Source: Bacteroidota bacterium (GTDB lineage: Bacteria > Bacteroidota > Bacteroidia > Chitinophagales > Chitinophagaceae). Taken from it: a DNA stretch of 64,000 nt. Shown piece by piece: positions 24,682 to 33,450 of this stretch. Positions within the stretch are counted from its first letter, which is position 1. Every line of letters begins with the position of its first letter. The notes beneath the pieces are model-generated. The model worked only from the letters and a program-made list of their open reading frames with translations, did not search any database and was not told where the DNA came from. Where the stretch lies: contig JAEZGS010000026.1 of the NCBI GenBank assembly GCA_023437225.1, positions 62,001-126,000 on the forward strand, in the 5' to 3' direction. The translations under genes and the position numbers were made by a program.

Positions 24682-26205
24682 CTAATTGAGTTTTTTGATC
24701 AGAGATGGTGTTTCTGTTGCCGTTGAGATGAGTGCATGCTCAAGACGAACATAAGTGTATCTGTTGGTCGCATCTGCAACAAAGCTTTGTGGCCGTGTCT
24801 TTGCTGCCGGGTCATAACAAATCTCAAGTGAGTTTGCCGTGAGTTGATAAATTGCCGGTACTCTTAAGAATGTATTCGAGGTCGTCTTACTATAAAAGTT
24901 CATTGCCAAAGGTTGATTGCCTGTAAGGAAGAAGATGAAACCGGATCCCAGTTCATCATTGGATGCAAATGTGTTGGCGTTGATATTAAGAGTTTCTGTA
25001 TTCATCCTCTGCGAGTTGAGCACACCTGCAGATATAACTTCTACTGCATCCCAGTCGCCATCAATGATGATGGAGTTGGTGTTCAAACCATATTGGAAGA
25101 TGCTGTTAAGTGTTTTATTGTCTACCTCATTGGCAATGGTAGCACTATAATTTGCAAGCAGGTAATCGAGTGCACGTTCTCTTACACGGTTCAAATCGTC
25201 TGCGAACAATATTTCAAGGCGCTGATAATAAGGTTTCAGGTATGCAACGTTTCGATCTATTTCAATTCGGTCAACAATATCTACCGGCACCACTTTCGAC
25301 TGATTGTTTTCAACCGCTTTGAAAACGCGACGGATGTTATCAAGTGCTGCATTCCGCTGCGCATCGTCAAAGGCTTTTACATAATCGATCATGTAGATCT
25401 CAAGCTTGATAGCGTAAGGTAGTCCGTACTCCTTACTGCGATTGAGCGATTTATCACAATTATCAAGACTGTTATCCCTGTCGTGTGAATTGCCATACAA
25501 TTCATAAATGTTGCTGTGCGCAATTGCAGCATTGGCGTAGGTTTGAGGCTCAAGGTCAATCTTTCCTTCGTACTGTTTTATCAGTGTGACCATCTTCTTA
25601 TATTTCTCTTTGTCCTTCGAGTAATAATAAGTGCGCATCAATGCATCGATCAGTTGAACAAGTCTGGATGCCGATACAGGTACGTGTTCGTATTCAAGAA
25701 AATGATTGATCTTCTTTTCCATATCCGTATTGAGATTAGCGATGTCTTTTGCTTTCTCAATGGTAAGGCCGATCATCTCGTCCCAGAAGATGTCCATACT
25801 GTTACGCACTTTTTCCTCGACCACGAGGATCTTTTTTTGTAACGCCTCCTGTGAGTCCGCAAGCTTTTGAATCGATTCTGCTATCGATGTGGTTTCCTTG
25901 TCGAGGCTTTCTTTGACTTCATCTTTAAGTCGACGGTTCAGATAAAATGTGAGAAGCGTCATCAGTGCGCCAAAGAAGCTGACGATGATCCAAAGCCAGG
26001 TCTTTACTTCATCGCGAATGGTAGAACTGATCTTACTGTCAATGATGTTCTCGAAATCAGCATTGGGAATTCGTACATAATTTCCTTCATATAACACTTT
26101 CTCAAGACTGTCGAGGCGGCGAGCGTTTGGCTCTGCGGATGTTTGTTGCGCTTGTGCACCCGCAGCAACGCAAAAAAAGATAATGATGGCAACCAGCTTT
26201 TTCAT
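24682..26205 (-). CDS. Signal-peptide-bearing membrane-anchored protein, unrecognised
   Basis: The 507-residue product has a signal peptide (MKKLVAIIIFFCVAAGAQAQ), a membrane helix at about 69-89 (WLWIIVSFFGALMTLLTFYL), then coiled coil (about 90-150). A long helical region follows with TPR-like spacing (YANAAIAHSNIYELYG), and the C-terminal part is beta-rich (from about 375). This suggests a periplasmic N-terminus and a cytoplasmic or periplasmic scaffold, but orientation is unclear. I do not recognise the family. It is 33 bp downstream of the S9 peptidase gene, so probably co-transcribed. Confidence 0.78.
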   Translation of the reverse strand: MKKLVAIIIFFCVAAGAQAQQTSAEPNARRLDSLEKVLYEGNYVRIPNADFENIIDSKISSTIRDEVKTWLWIIVSFFGALMTLLTFYLNRRLKDEVKESLDKETTSIAESIQKLADSQEALQKKILVVEEKVRNSMDIFWDEMIGLTIEKAKDIANLNTDMEKKINHFLEYEHVPVSASRLVQLIDALMRTYYYSKDKEKYKKMVTLIKQYEGKIDLEPQTYANAAIAHSNIYELYGNSHDRDNSLDNCDKSLNRSKEYGLPYAIKLEIYMIDYVKAFDDAQRNAALDNIRRVFKAVENNQSKVVPVDIVDRIEIDRNVAYLKPYYQRLEILFADDLNRVRERALDYLLANYSATIANEVDNKTLNSIFQYGLNTNSIIIDGDWDAVEVISAGVLNSQRMNTETLNINANTFASNDELGSGFIFFLTGNQPLAMNFYSKTTSNTFLRVPAIYQLTANSLEICYDPAAKTRPQSFVADATNRYTYVRLEHALISTATETPSLIKKLN

Positions 26206-26238
26206 ATCAACTATTTTAAAGCGGGCCGGATGTTGTGT

Positions 26239-28170
26239 TTAATTCAATCTTGTGTTCTTTGGGGTCGGAGTTTTGACATGCTTATCCAGGAATTCGAGGA
26301 TCTGTCCGTATGCTTTTATCTCATTTTGTTTTTTGACGAAGCCGTGTCCCTCATCATCAAAAACAAGGTATTCAACAGGAACGTTATTTTTCTTTACCTG
26401 CTCAACAATCTCATCACTTTCAATTTTCAATACACGCGGATCGTTTGCGCCCTGCAGAACCATCAGTGGTTTCTTTATCTTTTCGGCATTATTCAGTGGA
26501 GAATAGGCTTTGAGCCGAACAGTGTCTGCTGTGTGCGGATCGCCTAACTCTTCATACAAAGCTTTTCTGAAAGATTCCCAGTATGGTGGTATCTCTTTAA
26601 GGGTGCGCAACCAGTTAGATACACCAAATATGTCGACGCCTGCGCGAAATTCATCGGGATGGAAGCACAATGCAGCAAGCGTCATGTAACCACCGTAAGA
26701 GCCGCCCATGATGCCGATCTTTGAAGAGTCGATGTAGTCGAGCGAAGCGAGATACTTTTTGCCCCACACTACATCCTTAAGGTCTTTATCCCCGTGATTG
26801 CGGTTATCCATTTTGTAAAAAGTCTTTCCATAGCCGCTGCTACCTCTATTATTCACATCGAGTACAGCATACCCATGATTCACCAGGTACTGCACAAGTG
26901 CAAAATAACCGACGCGTGCCTGTCCTCCAGGACCACCATGCACAAGCACTACTGCCGGCACTTTATTGTCGGGCGAGGCAGGATGTGGTTTATAAAATAT
27001 GGCCGGTATCTCCAGTCCGTCGAATGATTTGTATCGCACTACTTCAGCGGCCACAAGATCTTCGGCTTTGATCTCGGGATTCAGGGAATTGGTAAGCTGG
27101 TCAAGTTTTTTTGTAGAGAAATCATACACGTAAATGTTGTTCGGGGATTTGCCATCACCGATGGTCATACGCATCTTATTCTCTGACCGCGAAAACTGAA
27201 CAGCACGGATGTCTCCGCCCTTTACTTCAGGAAAGTCCAGCTTCTTTCCACTCTTATGATCAAACAAATAGATCTTATTGCGGCCATCTTCATTAACACC
27301 AATCACCCGATATTTTTCGTTGAACGATACGTTCATGAACATCACATCCCAGTTCGTGGAATAGAGTTTTTCTTTCTTCCCGGACGGCAGATCATATCGC
27401 ATTACATAAGTAAACTCACTGCCACCTTCATCAGTGAGATAATAAAGACTGTTGTTGTCCAACGAGAATTGTACAGGGAAGGCTTGGGTTTCAACATTGT
27501 CAGGGTTGATCTTGATGGTCTTGTTGGTGAGATTGTCTACAAGAAACAGGTTGGTTGATGTGGTTGTGATGTTTTCAACCAATGCCATATAACGCTCGTC
27601 TTCGGAAACTGCGCCAATGTCATACCCCTTTTCATTCCTATAAAGCATCACCGGCGACCAGTTAACTGTGTCCATTTTGTAAAGGTCGAAGAACTGGGGC
27701 GACCTGCGGTTTGAGATCAGGTAACCGGTTTTGCCATCGCGCGACCAGCCGAGGAACTGGGCCTTCTCTTTCTCTCCTGGTGTAAGATCCCGAATCTTGC
27801 CATCCGCGGTTCGCAGGTAAAGATGATCGTTTTCATTTCCACCCTTGTCGGCACTGTAAAGGATGTGACGCGTGCCGGGAACGTAATCATTAATAAACAC
27901 AGACTCATTGTCTGAGTTGGTTAGCGCCGTTTTCTGACCGGTGGCAAGATCTATTTCGTATGCGTTGTAAATTCCGTTTTCATTGCTTCCGAGGAGCAGC
28001 CGGGAATCGTCCGTTGAAAGAGCGCCTCCAATGAAACTTGTGCTTTTATAGAATGCGTCGATTGAATACTGGGGGACATCGCGGGGAGTATTTGACGCCT
28101 GATTTTTTTCTACTGAATTGCATGATAAAATGGCTAAGGCGCCAAAAAGCAGCAGGGTTTTGGGTCGCAT
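26239..28170 (-). CDS. S9-family prolyl oligopeptidase, lipoprotein
   Basis: The 643-residue product begins with a lipoprotein signal (LLLFGALAILSC). An N-terminal beta-propeller follows (repeated blades with LYLRTADGKIRDLTPGE, YDLPSGKKEKLYS). The C-terminal alpha/beta hydrolase has the catalytic Ser in GGSYGGYM, Asp in GANDPRV and His in DEGHGF. The enzyme should cleave short peptides, often after Pro, at the cell envelope. The gene is divergent from atpD with a 174-bp spacer and leads into the unknown membrane protein gene. Confidence 0.92.
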   Translation of the reverse strand: MRPKTLLLFGALAILSCNSVEKNQASNTPRDVPQYSIDAFYKSTSFIGGALSTDDSRLLLGSNENGIYNAYEIDLATGQKTALTNSDNESVFINDYVPGTRHILYSADKGGNENDHLYLRTADGKIRDLTPGEKEKAQFLGWSRDGKTGYLISNRRSPQFFDLYKMDTVNWSPVMLYRNEKGYDIGAVSEDERYMALVENITTTSTNLFLVDNLTNKTIKINPDNVETQAFPVQFSLDNNSLYYLTDEGGSEFTYVMRYDLPSGKKEKLYSTNWDVMFMNVSFNEKYRVIGVNEDGRNKIYLFDHKSGKKLDFPEVKGGDIRAVQFSRSENKMRMTIGDGKSPNNIYVYDFSTKKLDQLTNSLNPEIKAEDLVAAEVVRYKSFDGLEIPAIFYKPHPASPDNKVPAVVLVHGGPGGQARVGYFALVQYLVNHGYAVLDVNNRGSSGYGKTFYKMDNRNHGDKDLKDVVWGKKYLASLDYIDSSKIGIMGGSYGGYMTLAALCFHPDEFRAGVDIFGVSNWLRTLKEIPPYWESFRKALYEELGDPHTADTVRLKAYSPLNNAEKIKKPLMVLQGANDPRVLKIESDEIVEQVKKNNVPVEYLVFDDEGHGFVKKQNEIKAYGQILEFLDKHVKTPTPKNTRLN

Positions 28171-28230
28171 CGTTAAAGGTTTGATTAAAAAGATACAAAA
28201 AACCTTTCAGTTTGTATTTGTTTTTCTTTT

Positions 28231-28259
28231 TTGTTTTTCCGATGGCTCCCTTACCTTTG
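28231..28259 (+). promoter_or_regulatory. Promoter for atpD-atpC
   Basis: TTG (28231-28233, within a T-rich TTTTTTG) and TACCTTTG (28252-28259) match the Bacteroidota -33/-7 elements with an 18-bp spacer. The predicted start near 28266 leaves an about 78-nt leader that includes a short hairpin (AGGCA-AAA-TGCCT). Confidence 0.6.
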
Positions 28260-28344
28260 CAGCCGATTTAAAACCCTTATTTTTCAGGCAAAATGCCTTC
28301 ATTAATAAGTAAAAAGGACAAATCTCACGTAAATATTTTCTTAT

Positions 28345-29844
28345 ATGCCAAACGTTGGTAAGATTAAACAGATCATCGGAGCGGTTGTGGACGTGCAATT
28401 CGAAGGAAAGCTTCCGGAGATCTTTAATGCATTGGAATTAAAAAGACAGACTGGAGAAACACTGGTTCTTGAAGCGCAACAACATCTTGGAGAAGATAGC
28501 GTGCGTTGCATCGCTATGGACGGAACCGAAGGTTTGGTTCGTGGAATGGACGTAGTGGATACCGGTGCTCCAATTGCAATGCCAACGGGCGAAGGAATTA
28601 AGGGACGTCTTTTTAACGTAACAGGTGATGCCATCGATGGTCTTCCACAGGTTACAAAAGTGAATGGTCGCCCCATCCATAGCAAACCACCAGCATTCGA
28701 AAATCTTAGCACCGCTACAGAAATTCTTTTTACTGGTATCAAAGTAATTGACCTTATCGAGCCTTATGCAAAAGGAGGTAAGATCGGTCTGTTCGGTGGA
28801 GCGGGTGTTGGTAAGACGGTACTTATCCAGGAGCTTATCAATAACATTGCAAAAGCATATAGCGGATTGTCAGTATTTGCTGGCGTAGGTGAAAGAACGC
28901 GTGAAGGAAATGACCTGATGCGTGAAATGATCGAGGCCGGTATCATGAAATATGGTGATGATTTCAAACACAGTATGGAAAACGGTGGATGGGATCTCAG
29001 CAAAGTGAATCTTGAAGAATTAAAAGAGTCTAAAGCAACATTTGTTTTCGGACAAATGAACGAACCGCCCGGAGCACGTGCGCGTGTTGCATTGAGCGGA
29101 CTGACCATCGCAGAATATTACCGTGATGGAGATGGACAGGGTAAGGGAAGAGATATCCTTTTCTTCGTTGACAACATCTTCCGTTTCACCCAGGCAGGTT
29201 CTGAAGTATCAGCGTTGCTCGGGCGTATGCCATCGGCCGTAGGTTACCAGCCGACACTTGCAACAGAAATGGGTCTGATGCAGGAAAGGATCACATCTAC
29301 TAAGAATGGTTCGATCACTTCTGTACAGGCGGTATATGTGCCTGCGGATGACCTTACCGATCCGGCTCCTGCAACTACATTTGCCCACCTGGATGCCACC
29401 ACGGTATTGTCTCGTAAGATCGCCGATCTTGGTATCTATCCTGCGGTTGACCCGTTGGATTCAACCTCAAGGATCCTTACACCACTTATCGTGGGAGACG
29501 CTCACTATAATTGTGCAAACAGGGTTAAACTGATTCTACAGCGTTATAAAGAATTGCAGGACATCATTGCGATCCTTGGTCTGGATGAATTAAGTGACGA
29601 GGATAAACTGACAGTATCACGTGCGCGTAAAGTACAACGTTTCCTTTCTCAACCGTTCCACGTTGCCGAGCAGTTCACCGGTTTGAAGGGTGTACTTGTG
29701 CCGATTGAAGAAACAATTCGTGGATTCAATATGATCATGGACGGCGAAGTGGATGATTATCCTGAAGCAGCATTCAACCTTGTTGGTACCATCGACGATG
29801 CCATCGAAAAAGGTAAGAAGTTGCTTGCGCAGGCACAAGGGTAA
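28345..29844 (+). CDS. atpD: F1F0 ATP synthase subunit beta
   Basis: The 499-residue catalytic subunit has Walker A GGAGVGKTVL near 152-161, GERTREGNDL, the Walker B strand ILFFVDNIFRFT, and SALLGRMPSAVGYQPTL. It binds and hydrolyses or synthesises ATP in the F1 head at the inner membrane. As in other Bacteroidota it pairs only with atpC, the remaining atp genes being elsewhere. It is separated from atpC by a 72-bp heptamer-phased spacer. Confidence 0.98.
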   Translation: MPNVGKIKQIIGAVVDVQFEGKLPEIFNALELKRQTGETLVLEAQQHLGEDSVRCIAMDGTEGLVRGMDVVDTGAPIAMPTGEGIKGRLFNVTGDAIDGLPQVTKVNGRPIHSKPPAFENLSTATEILFTGIKVIDLIEPYAKGGKIGLFGGAGVGKTVLIQELINNIAKAYSGLSVFAGVGERTREGNDLMREMIEAGIMKYGDDFKHSMENGGWDLSKVNLEELKESKATFVFGQMNEPPGARARVALSGLTIAEYYRDGDGQGKGRDILFFVDNIFRFTQAGSEVSALLGRMPSAVGYQPTLATEMGLMQERITSTKNGSITSVQAVYVPADDLTDPAPATTFAHLDATTVLSRKIADLGIYPAVDPLDSTSRILTPLIVGDAHYNCANRVKLILQRYKELQDIIAILGLDELSDEDKLTVSRARKVQRFLSQPFHVAEQFTGLKGVLVPIEETIRGFNMIMDGEVDDYPEAAFNLVGTIDDAIEKGKKLLAQAQG

Positions 29845-29916
29845 TTCGGTAACCAGTGATCGGTAATCCGTAATCAGGTTATTTACAATTCCCAATTCTC
29901 ATTTCTCAATTCTGTA
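29845..29916. repeat. Heptamer-phased spacer repeat between atpD and atpC
   Basis: The gap divides into ten consecutive 7-bp units: CGGTAAY-type units in the first half and TTCYCAA-type in the second, ending at the atpC ATG. The phase is kept although unit sequence changes. Confidence 0.7.
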
Positions 29917-30177
29917 ATGATGAATCTAGAAATATTAACTCCTGAAAAGAAAGTTTTCTCTGGCGAAGTGTACGGTGTACAATTGCCCGGGGTTACAGGA
30001 TTGTTTGAGGTTCTCGAACGTCACGCTCCGTTAGTGAGCGCGTTGAAACCCGGTCGTGTAAAGGTTTTAAAGGATAGAAGTAATCATGTTTCATTCTTCA
30101 ATATCCAGGGTGGGTTCGTAGAAGTTCTCAATAACAAGGTGACCGTGCTTGTTGAGGGAGCAAGTTCCATTGACTAA
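29917..30177 (+). CDS. atpC: F1F0 ATP synthase subunit epsilon, short form
   Basis: The 86-residue product is the N-terminal beta-sandwich of epsilon (LEILTPEKKVFSGEV, LPGVTGLFEVLERHAPLVSAL, FNIQGGFVEVLNNKVTVL). The C-terminal helical hairpin that inhibits ATP hydrolysis in other bacteria is absent, which is usual for Bacteroidota. It is followed by an intrinsic terminator. Confidence 0.95.
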   Translation: MMNLEILTPEKKVFSGEVYGVQLPGVTGLFEVLERHAPLVSALKPGRVKVLKDRSNHVSFFNIQGGFVEVLNNKVTVLVEGASSID

Positions 30178-30200
30178 CAGCATTTACTATATTTCATACA

Positions 30201-30231
30201 AATCCCTCAACCCTGGTTGAGGGATTTTTTT
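30201..30231 (+). terminator. Intrinsic terminator of the atpD-atpC operon
   Basis: An 11-bp stem (AATCCCTCAAC with GTTGAGGGATT) closed by a 4-nt loop is followed by a T7 run, 24 bp past the atpC stop. Confidence 0.88.
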
Positions 30232-30240
30232 AGACAGATA

Positions 30241-31413
30241 GTGTACGCTCATAAGATTCATAAACATCATCCTCTTTGGTACCGGGTTGCAGTCGGTACT
30301 TTTTTCTTTTTCTGCGGTACAACATTCGCATCATGGGCAGCACGTATACCAACCATTAAATCGTTTTTTCATCTGAATGAAGCAGAACTTGGTTCGGTTT
30401 TATTTTTACTACCGCTTGGTTCTTTGGCAGTGTTACCCGTTGCAGGGTGGGCAATACAACGTTGGGGTAGCCGGAAGGTGCTCTTTACCGTAGCAATAAA
30501 TTATGCGATCGTATTATTTCTTATTTCTCTTGCGCCTTCCGTGTTAGCACTTGCATCAGCACTTTTCCTTTTCGGTTTTTTTGGGAATGGATTGAACATC
30601 GCTGTAAATACACAGGCGCTGCAAGTGGAATTAAAAATATACAGACGCTCATTGATGTCTTCATTTCATGCGTTGTGGAGTCTTGGCGCCATGACGGGTG
30701 CTTTGGTAACAGGACTAATGATACAATACGATTTCTCGATCCGTCAACATTATCTTATTGCAACAGTAATAATGCTTACTTGTTATGCGCTGATGTATTT
30801 CTTCCTGGTGGAAGGAGATGAGAGTTCGCAAGGTAAGGCAACAATGAAATGGCCTTCGCGCTGGTTGTGGTTGCTGGGACTTATTTGTTTCTGTTGCGCA
30901 TTGTGCGAAGGTGCAATGGCAGATTGGAGTTCTTTATATTATAAGCAGGTGATCAACGATGTTCAGAAAGTAAACACAACTGGTTACACAGCATTTGCAT
31001 TGATGATGGCGCTTGGAAGATTATCAGGAGATAGGTTGATCGACAGATTTGGGTCGAAAAAGGTGCTCACAGTTGATGCGTTCTTTATCGTATTTGGCTT
31101 CCTTATAGCCACACTTGCATCCAGCCCGGTCATTGTCATTGCAGGATTTGGTGCCATTGGAATGGGAGTATCCACCGTAATCCCTATTGTGTATACACTA
31201 TCAGGTAAGGAAACAGGTAGACCTGCAAGTGTGTCCCTTGCCTCAGTAAGCTCGATCGGATTTTCAGGTTTCCTTATCGGCCCTCCTCTCATTGGTTACA
31301 TAGCTCATGCCGTGGGTCTGCGGTTCGCGCTGATGTCACTTTTCATCATGGGAGTTGCAATTTTCATGATGTCCCGAAAGATCAGTTCAACTGTGGGTCG
31401 ATCGGGTAATTGA
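30241..31413 (+). CDS. MFS transporter, YbjJ/fucose-permease-like
   Basis: The product has about 12 membrane helices. The RWGSRKVLF loop after helix 2 and DRFGSKKVLT after helix 8 match the MFS loop signatures. The N-terminal FFFFCGTTFASWAARIPTIK resembles the YbjJ group. There is no ATG upstream of the first helix. A TTG at 30217 lies inside the atpC terminator, so I start at the GTG at 30241, giving 390 residues. Substrate is unknown; sugars or efflux are both possible. Its 3' end overlaps the convergent YqgE/AlgH gene by 32 bp. Confidence 0.85.
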   Translation: MYAHKIHKHHPLWYRVAVGTFFFFCGTTFASWAARIPTIKSFFHLNEAELGSVLFLLPLGSLAVLPVAGWAIQRWGSRKVLFTVAINYAIVLFLISLAPSVLALASALFLFGFFGNGLNIAVNTQALQVELKIYRRSLMSSFHALWSLGAMTGALVTGLMIQYDFSIRQHYLIATVIMLTCYALMYFFLVEGDESSQGKATMKWPSRWLWLLGLICFCCALCEGAMADWSSLYYKQVINDVQKVNTTGYTAFALMMALGRLSGDRLIDRFGSKKVLTVDAFFIVFGFLIATLASSPVIVIAGFGAIGMGVSTVIPIVYTLSGKETGRPASVSLASVSSIGFSGFLIGPPLIGYIAHAVGLRFALMSLFIMGVAIFMMSRKISSTVGRSGN

Positions 31414-31933
31414 TCATCATCTCATAGTCACCGCCCAATTGTTTCAATGCCTCTTTCCATATTTCGGAAACCTCCTCATGGAAGACCAGCTTGCGGGTTG
31501 CGTTAGCGGTGAGCCAGGATTTTTCTTTCAATTCTTCGGCGAGCTGACCCTGTCCCCATCCTGAATAGCCCAGGAAAAAGCGTATGCGGTTCTCATCGAG
31601 CTCACCACTCTTGAGCATTTCGATGGCCGTTTCGAAATCTCCTCCCCAGTAGATACCGTTCAAAACTTCGAGGCTGCCACCAATCAGTTCAGGGGCAGAA
31701 TGAAGGAAATGGATCGTGTCCATTTGCACGGGTCCTCCGTAATACACGGGTATTTTAAGATTATCCATATCGTTCATCAATTCATCGAGTGTATGTCCGA
31801 AGGCCTTGTTGATCACGAAGCCAAAACTTCCTTCGTCCTGGTGATCACATAAAAAAATCACCGTTCGCATGAAATTCGGGTCCTTAAGAAAAGGCTCAGC
31901 AATAAGAAGTACTCCGGGTCCTGGTGAAAGCAT
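31382..31933 (-). CDS. YqgE/AlgH family protein
   Basis: The 183-residue single-domain product matches the family across its length: GVLLIAEPFLKDPNFMRTVIFLC at the N-terminus, GSFGFVINKAFG, YYGGPVQMDTIHFLH, and FLGYSGWGQGQLAEEL. AlgH was named from alginate regulation in Pseudomonas, but the biochemical role is not established. The gene is divergent from the sensor kinase gene. Confidence 0.92.
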   Translation of the reverse strand: MLSPGPGVLLIAEPFLKDPNFMRTVIFLCDHQDEGSFGFVINKAFGHTLDELMNDMDNLKIPVYYGGPVQMDTIHFLHSAPELIGGSLEVLNGIYWGGDFETAIEMLKSGELDENRIRFFLGYSGWGQGQLAEELKEKSWLTANATRKLVFHEEVSEIWKEALKQLGGDYEMMINYPIDPQLN

Positions 31934-32011
31934 ATGCCTAATTTAATAATAAAACTTAGTTAATTCAATCGCGGTTCAACTTGTGTTTCAAGCACTCACA
32001 ATCCCTATCTT

Positions 32012-32019
32012 TATTTTTG
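32012..32019 (+). promoter_or_regulatory. -7 element for the sensor kinase gene
   Basis: TATTTTTG is a perfect TAnnTTTG. The best upstream element is an imperfect TTTC at 31986-31989 with a 22-bp spacer. The predicted start is about 40 bp before the kinase gene. Confidence 0.45.
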
Positions 32020-32064
32020 CGATCGTTTCTTTACTAATTAAAATCCTGTACCAAGCCACCGTCG

Positions 32065-33450
32065 TTGAAAAAAACTACTAACGTGAAAAAGATCTTCCCG
32101 GTTATAATTGTTTTAATCAGTCTTTCCCTTATCGGAACGATCTACATCCAGTACAACTGGTTGCATACGATGTTGGTGAATAAACAGGAAGAATTCAAGT
32201 GGAAGGTAATAAAGACCATCGATGAAGTGAGTAAGGAATTAATTGAATCGAGGGGCACTCTTCCTTCCTTAAAAACTTATCGGGCGAGGCCAGGACTTAA
32301 CCTGCCATCCGAACAGTTTCAATTAGAATTGATGAAACCTCCCACCATCTCGCAGAAGTTTACAGAGTTCGAGATACAGGAGCGTCTTGCCAGGTCTTTT
32401 CATAACCAGGGGTTAAAAGATATTTCGTTTGAGTTTGCAATTACCGCAGATATCAATTCGATCGCGTCCGATTATGAGATGAAATCTCGAAACTTTCTAA
32501 AACAGGTCGAGGACACCGTTCACAACCTGCAATTGCAATATCCATTGACACCGCACGGTGGTAGTGATAAAGAAAACCTGATGCCCGTTCAATTGATGGT
32601 ACTGATCGTTCCGCACATCAAAAACATCGTTTTGAAAGATATGCAGTGGATGATAGTAGGTTCGGTGTTCTTTACGTTGATGATTGTGTCCGCGTTTTAT
32701 GTGACAGTTGGCGCATTATTGCGACAAAAGAAACTTAGTGAGATAAAGAATGATTTCATCAACAACATGACACATGAATTCAAGACGCCGCTTGCCACCA
32801 TATCGCTTGCAGTTGATGCACTGAAGAACGAAAAAGTGATCAACGATCGTACTAAGATGGATTACTTCAGTGGCATCATCAAAGAGGAAAACAAGCGCAT
32901 GAACAAACATGTGGAAACCATCCTTCAGGCTGCGTTGATGGAGCGCGATGAATTGCAATTGAATAAAAGACCTATGCATGTGCACGCGCTCCTGCAGCAG
33001 GTGATGGGTAACTATGCATTACAGTTCCAGGAAAAGAACGCGTCGGTGGAAACAAGGTTTGAAGCGAAGAAAGATACGGTGCTTGCAGACGAAGTGCATT
33101 TCCGAAATCTTGTATCCAACCTGATCGACAATGCAGTGAAGTATTCAAAGGATAAGCTTGTACTTAAGATTGATACTTATTCTACCGGCAGGATGTTGGG
33201 AATCCGTTTTGAAGACAATGGTATTGGGATGAGTAAAGAAACAGTTCGCCGGATCTTCGAAAAATTTTATCGGGCGCACACGGGTAATTTGCATAATGTA
33301 AAAGGCTTCGGACTTGGACTTAGCTATGTGAAAACGATTGTTGATGCGCATGATGGCAGGATCAAAGTTGAAAGCGTGCTAGGAAAAGGTTCATGTTTTA
33401 CAATTGAGATCCCCCTTGTCAAGGATGCTGAATCTATTGCAAGCATATAA
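32065..33450 (+). CDS. Membrane sensor histidine kinase
   Basis: The 461-residue product has membrane helices at about 9-29 and 195-217 flanking an extracytoplasmic sensor region, then a HisKA domain with His237 in NNMTHEFKTPLA. The HATPase domain has N box LVSNLIDNAVKYS, G1 FEDNGIGM and G2 GFGLGLSYV. No ATG is available; I list the TTG at 32065, and a GTG at 32083 is an alternative that begins with the same KK-rich start. No response regulator is adjacent; the next gene overlaps and encodes a membrane protein. The signal sensed is unknown. Confidence 0.92.
   Translation: MKKTTNVKKIFPVIIVLISLSLIGTIYIQYNWLHTMLVNKQEEFKWKVIKTIDEVSKELIESRGTLPSLKTYRARPGLNLPSEQFQLELMKPPTISQKFTEFEIQERLARSFHNQGLKDISFEFAITADINSIASDYEMKSRNFLKQVEDTVHNLQLQYPLTPHGGSDKENLMPVQLMVLIVPHIKNIVLKDMQWMIVGSVFFTLMIVSAFYVTVGALLRQKKLSEIKNDFINNMTHEFKTPLATISLAVDALKNEKVINDRTKMDYFSGIIKEENKRMNKHVETILQAALMERDELQLNKRPMHVHALLQQVMGNYALQFQEKNASVETRFEAKKDTVLADEVHFRNLVSNLIDNAVKYSKDKLVLKIDTYSTGRMLGIRFEDNGIGMSKETVRRIFEKFYRAHTGNLHNVKGFGLGLSYVKTIVDAHDGRIKVESVLGKGSCFTIEIPLVKDAESIASI

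Noticed and set aside
30217..30240. TTG start for the MFS gene
   Set aside because: The codon lies in the loop and stem of the atpC terminator; GTG at 30241 is more plausible.
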